From: Pristionchus mayeri
Taxonomy: Eukaryota; Nematoda; Chromadorea; Rhabditida; Neodiplogasteridae
Direction of reading: 5' to 3'
Length of the DNA: 64,000 nucleotides
Assembly (NCBI GenBank): GCA_036245805.1
Contig: BTRK01000005.1
Coordinates: 45,061,216-45,125,215, forward strand
The notes under the pieces were generated by a model. That model did not search any database and was not told the DNA's origin. It saw nothing but the letters and a program-made list of their open reading frames with translations. Below are positions 35,791-45,700 of this stretch, piece by piece. Position 1 is the first letter of the stretch. Each line of letters starts with the position of its first letter. The translations under genes and the position numbers were made by a program.

Positions 35791-37027
35791 TTGGGGTGTC
35801 CGGAAAGTTCGTATAATTTTTTTGTTTTTATTTTTTATTCAATGCTTTACAATTCTCAGTGACCAATGTATGCCCCTTCTTTCTCACTACCTCCCTCCAG
35901 CAATTGGGCAGGGTCTCGATTCCTCTCTTCCAGAATGCGGGTTTCTTCGAGACCGCCCAGTTCACGAAAGCCCTCACACTTCATCTCGATTCTTGAACTT
36001 CTTTCCTTTGCAGAAGTCAGAGAGAGCGGAAGCAGTGATAGTCGCATGGGGAGAGATCCGGGGAATACGGTGGATGGGGAATCCTCTCGATCTTCAGCTC
36101 GTCCATTTTCTTCTGGGTCATCTTCGCTCGATGTGGGCGAGCATTGTCCCAGAAGAAGAATTTTGCCCTGGTTCAGGAGTCTGGGAGGGACTCTGATCGC
36201 GACATCTTCCAGTTGTTCAGAGAAGAGGTCGGCATTGATGCTGGTGCCAGGGGCGAGGATCTCCCAGTAGATGGGACCGAGCACTGAGAAGAAGAAGCAG
36301 AGGAGTTCCTTCTTTCCGTGCTCTTCCTTCTTCGGGACGGGCGTGGGCTTCTCATCTGCATCCACCCATTGCAGTCTCCTCACAGGGTTATCGTACGTGA
36401 TCCACTTCTCATCTGTAGCGATGATGGAATTGACCCATCGAAGATTGGATCTACGATGGAGTAATTCACGACAGACTTGAACACGATTTTTCAGCTGTTC
36501 GGGGGGGAGGTAATGGCGAATCACTTGTGGGAGTTTCGGCTTCTTCCCAGATCGATGGAGGATATTGGACACCGTTGATCTGGGAGTACCAGTATCCTTA
36601 TTCAACTCACGCACACTGGCCATGGGCTTGCGCTTCAGTGTGCGGAGAACGAGAGGCTGATCGAGGGAGGGAAGGCGTCCAGAGCGGGGTTGATCATCGA
36701 GACCAAACTCCCCTTTCTTGAAGCGGGAGAACCACTTATAGCAGAAGGGTATGAAGGGGGCGTCAGCTCCTTCCGACTGGGCCAGGGCAGAGTGGGCCTC
36801 CTTCACGGATCGGCCAAGACGGTAGTAATGAAGTAAAACTGCTCGGAGGTAGAGATGGGAGTCCATCACAAGAATCAATGTAGCAACTAGGAGACTGATT
36901 AAATCCTCTCACTACTCAACGTCAGAATGATGCAATACATTGTTGACAAACAGATTGCGCAATCACTGCATTTGATCGCGAACTGACTTTTTTCCAAAGC
37001 ATTATACGAACTTTCCGGACACCCCAA
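35791..37027 (-). mobile_element. Mariner transposon with perfect terminal repeats
   Basis: A 1237-bp element with a perfect 27-bp terminal inverted repeat beginning TTGGGGTGTCCGGAAAGTTC. TA duplications lie at 35789-35790 and 37028-37029. It carries one transposase gene on the minus strand. It is much younger than the two mariner relics at 12820-15362. Confidence 0.95.
35856..36878 (-). pseudogene. Mariner transposase, frameshifted
   Basis: The frame encodes 340 residues. The first two thirds are typical mariner. The N-terminal helix-turn-helix region carries KWFSRFKKGEFGLDDQPRSG, and the catalytic core carries ATDEKWITYDN, QWVDADEKPTP, HGKKELLCFFF and GTSINADLFSEQL. The conserved WDNARPH and YSPDLSPCDY blocks are present in the DNA but in another frame. 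A one-base shift near 36155-36170 therefore replaces the catalytic second and third aspartate region with unrelated sequence. The product would not be an active transposase. The enzyme would normally cut at the terminal repeats of this element and integrate at TA. The ATG at 36878 sits 150 bp inside the right repeat. A sequencing error at the shift cannot be excluded. Confidence 0.9.
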
Positions 37028-37165
37028 TAGAATGATGGCACTGGGCTCAAAATGTGTGGAATATTATTTCCAGAAACTTTTATGTTTAGTGGGAGACGAT
37101 TAGACAAAAAATAAAAATTATCTGGATGAAAAACCTGTTTTGTCATCAAAATATAAATATTATCT

Positions 37166-37428
37166 TTCTCGAAACTGTGATTTTTCTTTTTCTAACGATC
37201 AAATATTGTTGTTGGTTAAAGGTATGTGCAGAAAATCGTGTTTTGGAGCAGGGTTCTACTCGCGTTTCTTGATTTAAAAATTATTTTCAAAATGTTGCAC
37301 AATTTTGAAATATCTTTGCACGTCGCGCTCATCCTCGAAGAACCTTGCTCCAAAACACGATTTTCTACACATACCTTTCACCAACAATATTTGATCGTTA
37401 GAAAAAGAAAAATCACAGCTTCGAAAAA
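37166..37428. repeat. Inverted repeat upstream of ET-like gene 3
   Basis: Arms of about 80 bp. GTGATTTTTCTTTTTCTAACG near 37178 (read here from GATTTTTC to CTAACG) pairs with CGTTAGAAAAAGAAAAATC near 37395. GGAGCAGGGTTCT pairs with AGAACCTTGCTCC closer to the centre. It lies about 100 bp before the promoter. Confidence 0.8.
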
Positions 37429-37535
37429 GTCATTTTTTCGACTCTTCCAGCTCTCCATTCTAAGTACTATTTCTTCTGCATGACAAGTGAGAGAGCGCAT
37501 GGAAGGAAGATTGTCATTTCTTGCGAAGACATCCC

Positions 37536-37543
37536 AATAAAAG
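37536..37543 (+). promoter_or_regulatory. TATA-like box, ET-like gene 3
   Basis: AATAAAAG aligns with the TATA boxes of genes 1 and 2 by the purine-rich leader that follows. A second TATAAA at 37558 is only 19 nt before the ATG, too close to serve this start. Confidence 0.45.
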
Positions 37544-37576
37544 AGAGAGGAGCGGAGTATAAATCATCCTGTCCCG

Positions 37577-40500
37577 ATGCATCTTCTCTTCCACCTCACT
37601 TATGTCGGACTCGCGTTAGCCGCCTCCCCGCTCAGACTCAGAGAAGATATCAAGTGCGAAGGAAAGTATGCGAATGGACAGAAATACGCGAGTCGCTTTC
37701 CTTTGATTTTCATCTTTCCGTAGTATTAGCCTCGAGGCTGAAGCTACTAGTATTATTTATCGTAATTGGAAACAGTTCAATGTTTACTAAATGACAACTG
37801 CAGGACCGCACTAGGAAGTATGGCCCCATTTAAACTGAGAATTGATGGCGTAATTCTAGTAGTAACGATTCGAAAATCATCATTCAGACCGAGGGCGATT
37901 TCGTGAAGCGTTGCGATTCTTCCTATGACTATGCCTTCATGCCGACTATCGCTTGTCTCACTCCTTCTCGCCAGGAGATCGCCGTAGGCGAAACACTTGA
38001 GGAGGTGAGGTCTTGGGTTCCCCTTTCTGGCAATTGTTTTCGGGTGTTGTAGAGTAGTTTTCAGATGCTGTACTAAGCAGCTGGGCTGGCCAGCTATAAA
38101 AACATTCCAAATAGGATCATATCCCCAGGGACACGCGATGCAATAAGTTACGCCTCGCTTTACTTCAACAGTTTAGAGGGGTAGGGAGCGTTACTGTAGA
38201 GCAAGTTTCTTGTGCGTTGCCAATAGAGATCGATAAACGATACCACGGTCTCTTCATTTTACACACTCTCTCACCGCTCGACCGGTCTAGAGAGTGTGTA
38301 AAATGAAGAGACAAAGGCCCGAATTACGAACTCTAGTTGCCAATACTGAGGTAACAAGAGGAACAAATAGTTACGGGGATAGGGTAAAACTATAGTTGTT
38401 CTCAGCACATATTGTACGTTCGCTATCCTTCGCCGTCATTCTGGCAGTCAGTATGATAGGGTAAGATTACTGGGAAGCACACTTAAGTATTTTCAGTTTG
38501 AAATCGTATATTCGTGTGAAAAAGATGGGAGATGGGATGCGAAGTTATCGACGGTACGCTCTCCGTTTCCCAAGATCCTCAAGTGCGAAGGAGGATATAG
38601 GAACGGACAGAGATTCGTAAGTTCATGTTCTCGACTATGGCAACGATGCTTAAAGCGAACCTCATTCAGACCGAGGGCAAGTTTGTGAAACGGTGTTACG
38701 CTTCCAATGACTATGCCATGGCTCACGCCGAAGCTTGCCTATCTCCCTCAGGAATGGAAATTGCCATCGGAGACAAACTTGTGGAGGTGATTACATGTAA
38801 TGCTTTATAAAGTTGCATCCACTCTAGCTACAATCGGAACTAGGTCGGATGACGACCTACTGGATGAATGAACCCTCCAGTAGAACTTTCACAGAATCAT
38901 TTTTGACACTTTGGGAACCTAGTGTAAAAATTCTACAAAAGGGTCCATTTTTTGGTCATCAAGTAGGTTACCATCCGACGGTGATCATCCGAACTAGTGC
39001 CCTGCAATCTTTGTCAGCGTCGATGAAAAGCTGCAAACTTGAACCATGTTTCCCCACCTCTCAGGGTGATATCGTATTCTCATGCGACGGTGACGGTCTG
39101 GGAGCTAAGCTCTCGGCGGTTCCCTTCCCTTCACCTTCTGTCGACGACAATGACAACCTCAAGTGCGCGGACAAGTACTTGAGCGGAGAGAGATTCGTTC
39201 GTTTTCCATTTGAAGTACTTTTGTCTTAAATTAAATCAGTACTAATATGCAATTTGAATTAGCGGATCAAGCATTGATATCCAAATTTGGCTTAGCACCC
39301 ATACCAGTTCTTAATCCAGATTCATCAAATTTATATTGAATAGTTGAATTGGTACACTATCACACTCGCTTTCAGAAGGAGAAGTCCTTCGTGAAGGAGT
39401 GTTCATCTACTCCTTATTCTTGGGCCATCAAGATCGTAGGATGCCTAACTCACTCGGGCAAGGAAATCGCACTCGGAGGAAAGACAGAAGAGGTACGATA
39501 GACTATCTGACTAAAGCGGTTTTAGGTTAATGACGGAAGAGCTGTGACTTTCAGGGAAAACTGATTTTCTCGTGCATGCACACTGAAAATGGAGCCAAGA
39601 TCGACACTGACCTGATCGCCAAGGGATGCGAGGACGGAAAGTACAAGAGCGGTAGGAAGAGATTTAATTGCGATCATTTTAGTTTATATACCGGCAAGAT
39701 GTGAGGATTTTCCTATGTGATTCATTATCTAGAGGGCTATGTGCAGAGCTTTTTAACAAGGAAATATTATGGTCGTTATCCCAGGCCAGACCTACCTCTC
39801 CTCGAACAAGCGATTCCTGCTCAAGTGCATCGATGACTACGGAAGTAACGATATCGTAAGAAACGCCTTAAATTCAGTCATACGCTTTTTCGCGTAGAAA
39901 TTCGCGTCTCTCACTTAGATTGAAATGGCTGTTAAAAATGTGGATCGTTGATCTATCTTCATTATAGCTTGCGTGTATGACTGATGCCGGCAAGGAGGTG
40001 AAAGTGGGCGAGGAGCTCGCCGATGGTGTATTCAAGTACAGGTAGGTCGACTGGTTTCACATATCCCTTACCAGAATTCTCTCTCTCTCTCGTACTCATC
40101 ATTGGGATCAAAATTTCATTTTCCAAGATCAAATCAGTGGTTCAGATTTCGCAGGTGCATCAAGGAGTCCGAAGGCTCTGTCAGCTATAAGAAGGAGCCC
40201 ATTGGAGGCTCGAATGCTTTAGCGCAGAAGGGATGTGGACAGTACGCCGTCGGTGGGTAGAGCTCATTGTAGATACAGTTGATCTTTGGCCTTTGTTATT
40301 AGTGTTTTCTTTGCAGTATGATGCATTAGGCCGGATGTGAACTATGACGTGAGGCCGATTTGATATATCAAATGGGGGAGGCCGTCATAGTTCTCAACCG
40401 GCCCGCATCAGGTGAGGACATCTACTCCAAGGATAAGAAATCGAAGTTCACGACGTTCAGGTTTAGATGCGTCGCTGGCGGCAAGATTGCATTGGTGAGT

Positions 40501-41160
40501 AATAGGGCTCTCTTATTGGAAAACTAGTCCGCCTGCCCCCCGCCTTCGGCGGGGGCCCCGTCCTAGCGGAGTAGGTTTCGCAAAAACTCGTTCGCAACTT
40601 GTTGACGCTCGATCTCTCTCCATCCATGTTTCGTAATAATTTCGCAATCCGAACAGACGCCATCACACAGCGCTTTATATTTAGGTATATATGTTTGTTG
40701 ATTGTTCGGGTATGTCTCCATTAAAAAACTAAACAAACGCTTGTCAACTATATAGGACCCCTGAATCATATCCGAAAATGTCACTAACAATTTTAAATAA
40801 GAGAGCGCTAGTGAGTACCTTAGGTCGTATTGTGGATGTGTCGGTGAGTTCAGAGGGAGAGGGATGAGAAGGAACAGCAATTTATCATATTGATCGTAAT
40901 ATAATGAGAGAACTGAATCATTGGATTACTAATTCATATCTCAAATTTCATGTTAGTGCTTATTCTTTTTTGCACGCTTTCTCGGTAGTTCGAATTTTGG
41001 GAGCATTTAGAATAAAGAAACCGTTGTTTTATGACAACGTTGGTCTATCGTTGGATGTTGATCTTTGCACCCTTTAATCTTGCAGATGTCGTGCATCATT
41101 AACGGACGAGAAGTGCAGGCCAACGCGAAAGTGACAATGAATATGTTTAGCTACGAGTAA
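37577..41160 (+). CDS. Secreted ET-module-like cysteine-rich protein 3
   Basis: Twelve exons: 37577-37687, 37888-38004, 38497-38616, 38670-38786, 39065-39196, 39376-39492, 39555-39651, 39785-39855, 39968-40041, 40155-40252, 40412-40494 and 41086-41160, giving 403 residues. The signal peptide is MHLLFHLTYVGLALA. It has five modules, one more than its neighbours, because the exon 2 + 3 unit is duplicated. Exon 1 uses a GC donor (GCGAGT) where paralogues have GTGAGT or GTAAGT. Exon 11 has an extra five residues (TTFRFR region) before the conserved cysteine. The last paralogous exon (CKATANGGAS...) is absent: after SYE the frame meets TAA at 41158, and RTE-derived sequence begins at 41164. The C-terminus is therefore probably shortened and lacks one cysteine. 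The gene may be young and diverging, or on its way to loss. Confidence 0.8.
38223..38335. mobile_element. P1 hairpin MITE in ET-like gene 3 intron 2
   Basis: The inner stem is TCTCTTCATTTTACACACTC with its complement, and the loop is CCGCTCGACCGG. The outer right end is CGAATTACGAACTC. TA lies at both borders. The outer left arm (GATCGATAAACGATACCACG) differs from the right, as in the copy at 48153. Confidence 0.82.
38836..39001. mobile_element. P4 hairpin MITE in ET-like gene 3 intron 4
   Basis: The ends are GGAACTAGGTCGG and CCGAACTAGTGCC. Near-matching 8-bp flanks CTACAATC (38828-38835) and CTGCAATC (39002-39009) are the likely target duplication. The arms contain CTACTGGATGA and TCTACAAAAGGGTCC. 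It shares its termini with the P3 family. Confidence 0.85.
40325..40405. mobile_element. P3 hairpin MITE, degenerate, in ET-like gene 3 intron 10
   Basis: GGCCGGATGTGAACTATGACG pairs with CGTCATAGTTCTCAACCGGCC (each cited within 20-21 bases of its arm), with TTTGATATATCAAA at the centre. Its right end lies about 6 nt before the exon 11 acceptor at 40411. The target duplication is not recognisable. Confidence 0.75.
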
Positions 41161-41163
41161 GTC

Positions 41164-41258
41164 ATTCGATCCCATTGGCGGAGCGCAGAAAATGCAGAAT
41201 AGTGCCCCATCCTCACATGAGCACTAGTGCATGTTAAATAAATGCCTGATAAATGATG
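41164..41258 (+). mobile_element. 5'-truncated RTE 3' fragment
   Basis: Matches the 3' end of the RTE element (about 6800-6895): CCCATTGG.GGAGCGCAG, GCCCCATCCTCAC.TGAGCAC and an AAATAAATG-type tail. It begins four bases after the stop of ET-like gene 3, where the paralogues have the last intron and exon. Confidence 0.8.
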
Positions 41259-42705
41259 AAATATAGAAGTGAGGCTGCCTGTTAGGGAAGAGTCGTACAA
41301 ATGTGCCTATTTTGTGTTACACAAATGTATGCACGTCAATGTAGTTTTAGGATCATCCACATTTTTTCCATAGTTTTCCAATTACATAGATCAATTTTTC
41401 GAGGTATCCGAGTTGCACGCAAACTTTCAGATCTCTGCAATATTTCCTTCCCCAAGATGTTTGGTATCGCAGGTCTTTCGTTAATAGTTTTGACTAGTTG
41501 TCACACAAAATACAATCATTAGTCAACTTTGAAGCCAGTATTCGTGTATTGCGCATACATTCTGGCTGAATAACTCGTTTTCTTGAACTAAGTTATCAGA
41601 TTATATGATACAAATATTGGAAGAAATCGATATATTACTGGACATCATACACGCAATATCAAAATTATGATGTTATTTGAACGAAAAGTCTTGGGCTTTA
41701 ATGCGAACGTTTTCAAAGGCATTCATATCAAGGTATTCCAGAACATAACGCAGTAAACAGAAATAACGACATAACACACACAGACAAAAATTAGTGCATG
41801 TGCGAAATCAATATTTCATGCATCCAATATACTTCCTGGAAAAGTCCCGAGTTGATGTTTGCCCATTTGTGTTTGCCCATTTGGCATGTCTACCGCAGAC
41901 TACTCCCATCAGTGTATTCCCTAATCCGTTTTATCATGATTGTTTTGAGTTACAATACTTGTTAGCAGATGTCGACTATGGCGTCAGGTGTAGTATTTCA
42001 TTGCGAAACAACTGAGCAATAACATTACAATTGGGAATACGCTAATGAGAAAAGTGAGCGAGCGATTTACAAAATGAATAAAACATTCCTCTGACTTCGT
42101 GGAATGAACGCCCTACAATCCGGGGAAAAGATCCGATATTTTATTCACTGATCAAACGCCACATATAATTCTCCATTAACGATGTTAGCTCATCATCGCA
42201 AGCTATTGTGATACTAGAACGAATTCCGAATTCGACCACTCAATTTTCATCGATTAAACGTTGATATTCGCCATGAACTTCCGCTTTACGAAATAATTGA
42301 TACCTCACCTACGTAAATATGAGCATCTGACAGACATAATTGTGCGTAAATAATGTAATATGCATCTGCATCAGCCGATCGCAAATCATGCCTCTCCAAG
42401 GTTCACTCAATCTCCAGTTCTTTCGGGCCTGTTAGAGATCGTGTTAAAATGATAATTTGGTAAGATAGAGAAAAAAATGTGTGCTAATGACAGATAATCT
42501 AGGCCGAATAGTTGCATCTCATTTGTATAAAAAGCGTGAGCAGTAGGCGTTCTATGCATTGTTATTCCGCTTGCACATCCGAGTTGTATTCTACCGGTTG
42601 TATCTGAATATTCCAGGTGTTGAATACAGTATTTAATCAACAATCTCTGATCAACTGGAAGATATCTAGAACGGCCTCGTCATATAGGATACAATCCCCG
42701 TTTAA
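41259..42705. other. Intergenic; possible minus-strand coding relic
   Basis: No intact gene. On the minus strand at roughly 42950-42100 several short frames read like eroded protein sequence in three alternating phases, for example HHRSIFERIVRDRVDQHLN near 42750, CIQHLEYSDTTGRIQLG near 42590 and CDDELTSLMENYMWRLIS near 42180. I do not recognise the family. The first of these overlaps exon 1 of the chemoreceptor on the opposite strand. Confidence 0.35.
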
Positions 42706-45700
42706 ATGTTGATCGACACGATCTCTAACTATTCGCTCAAATATGCTACGATGATGAGCTGTGCAACCCGGCTGAACACCGAGTTCTACGTTGATACGTC
42801 CATCGATCATGTATTTGTCATGTGCGTTTATTGCCTAATATGTACCTTTCAATCACCATCGCATATTGTGACGCGTATGGATCATAGTATGCGTATTGGA
42901 AATTTTGTCTTGCATTTTCGGGAGGTTCAGGTCTGCAAATAACTGATACCTTCTTTAAGCTCTTTAAGGTTAATGAATATACAACAACAAAAATGCAACA
43001 AGATAACTACTATATGGACTCACAAATACCGCTCATTCAGCCACAATTGCACTGTGGGAGTGATCAACATCGCTCTCGCACTCTTCGTCTCTCATCTACT
43101 CATCAACCATTCGCCGCCGTCGGTGCGCGTCTACCGATGGTTTCTTCTCCAGTTGGTGGTTAGTCTAAAAATTCGAGTAATCTTCTCGTTTTCCACATGA
43201 AATTCGGAATTAGTCGTGCGCACTGCAAGGGTTGCGTCTCTTCGCAATATGCAATCGCAACACTAAGAAAGAGTGTTGATTGAATAGCTCGGATCGGCGA
43301 CACCCATGACCCCCTATTCATGCTTCTCCTAGGGGGAGGGGGGACCCCGGGAAAAAAATCTATTGGTAGGTCAAGACTAGTTACCGTACCCAATCGATCA
43401 TACAGTACCACCAGATACCGTATACCACTACCGTAACCCCGATTATCGCAAACTAACTACCCAACTCACTGCCGTAACCCAGTTCCTTGGGTCAAACATT
43501 TTCTAAAATTTTCGGTAGTGAGTTGGATACTGTATAATCGATTGGGCACGGTGTCAGGACTATTTAAAAATCAAGTTAGCTTGTGATAATCGGGGTTACA
43601 GTAGTGGTATACGGTATTTGGTGGTACTGTATGATCGATTGGGTACGGTAACTAGTCTTGACCTACCAATAGATTTTTTTCCCGGGGTCCCCCTTCCCCT
43701 AGGAGAAGCATGAATAGGGGGTCATGGGTGTCGCCGCCAGTGTTGGACAGCTATGGATCTGGTTGTTGAACTGCAATGAACGGGAGAAACTGGACCGGTT
43801 AAATGCTAAACAGTATGGCACTAGGTCGGCTGATCACCGTCGGATGATAACCTACTGGATGATAGCTCAAAAATGGACCTTCTGTAGTACTTTCATCATG
43901 TTCCCAAAGTATCAAAAATGATACTGTGAAAGTTCTACAGAAGGGTTCATTTTGTTGGTTATCATCCAGTAGGTTATCATCCGACCTAGTGTCAACTGTA
44001 TTTATTCAGGTACTGTCCGCGGCGCAAGACTTCATGATGCATGTATGCAGGTAGATCAAAAGGCATGTCGAACTCGATCTTTCCAGGTGTTCCAGCCGCA
44101 CATCATCCTGCCCGTGCTCGCGCAGTACCTCATGGTAAACTGGCCAATCGACTCGGTCTCTGCCCATTACTTTTTCGTATGTCTTATATTCATATTTTAT
44201 TCCTGTTGCGAGAGCATCTATGGTGTTCGGTGTCAAAATTTCGAGCTCAAAATGTCGTGATCATTCCGCCAAATGATCGATTGCAAGATCGTCTGGATGG
44301 TTCTCACGGCTAATAGTTTTGCCGCGATTCTCGATGGATTCTTCTACAGAGATCGCTGCCTACTCGTCAATTTCTACCCGAACAGTTTCTGGCAGAAGTA
44401 CTGGGTAAGCTCTTCCGATGATTTTGAATTATACTCATTGTTCGAGCACTCTGACCATCTACTTGACGAGAGTGCAAAAATGAAGAGTAATTGTTAAGTT
44501 GATGAAATAGTTGATGAAATTGTAGCGTCAGTGGACAGTGTTCTGGCATATGTGTGCATTTCTGATCATCATTGTACCCTGGCCGATGCTTGACATAAGC
44601 AGGGATAAAATGAGAGCGGAATTGGAGAAAGTGAGTAGTATAGTTATCTTATTGGAATGTGCGTTGTTGATGTGTTTCGAATAATCAGCTCATGAGCGCA
44701 TATGAGGTCGTTTGCCTAAGAATCGAGCAAATATCGGCAAAGGCCAAAAATCTAAATTCTTTCAAACTTCGTGTTTGGGGTTTTCGGGCAAAATGAGTAT
44801 GCCTATCGTTTTCAGCACCCTCGATTACTCCCAATACACGGAGTCAAAAATAATTAAGGTTTTTGGCCTGTGTCATCAGATCTGCGCGATTCTTGGCCTC
44901 ATACATGCGCACCTGAGTTCGACCAAAAATACATACATTTTCCAAAAAAACATATTCGTAATTGATAAAGTGATACACATAATTGCAACAGACGTATCCA
45001 AACGTGATCAGTCTAATGGAGGAGAGGAGCAACTTCCTAATGTACACCTACGACATGCACCCCGTCTGGTTACCACTGGCTTTTCTGGGAGCGGCTTCTG
45101 GTATGCACTTTTTTCTGTTCATAAAGTGACTCTAACTTGATGCAAAAATCATTGCAAAGATAGTTTCTTTATATATTATTTCGCAAAAACATATGACAAT
45201 ATCCGATTTTGATGTTATTTTCGATCATCGGCGAGACAGCACGCAGGAGACCACCCCCCCCCCCTCTCTAGACTATGATAGTCCTCAGGAAAGTCATTTC
45301 CCACATAGCGCCGCAATGACTATCTGCAAATTTTCAGCATACAATTATAGTTTTGAGAGCCATATCTTGAGATACCATTATTGGAATGCACTGTATAATA
45401 TTGTTCCAAATACAGGTTTTGCATTCATCGGCGGAGGATGTATGGCGTGCTTCATCAAGATATTCTGGTATGCCAGGTTATGTCTATCATTTTTGGTTGA
45501 GTTGCTCTATGTCCATGTCTGTTTCTCTTCGGCAATATGCCTTATTGCGCATATGAAAGAGGCTCGAAGATAAATAAATTACCAAAACTAGAAAAAAAAT
45601 TGACATAATTGCAATGATCGTTGCATAGAGTTCGTAATTCGGGTCATCGTCTCTTCATTTCCTACACTCTCTAGACCGGTCGAGCGGCGAGAGAGTGGGA

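Noticed and set aside
40536..40556. G+C-rich stem-loop (CCCCGCCTTCGGCGGGG) as a terminator
   Set aside because: A bacterial-type terminator is not expected in a nematode intron, and no U tract follows. It is just a short hairpin in intron 11 of ET-like gene 3.
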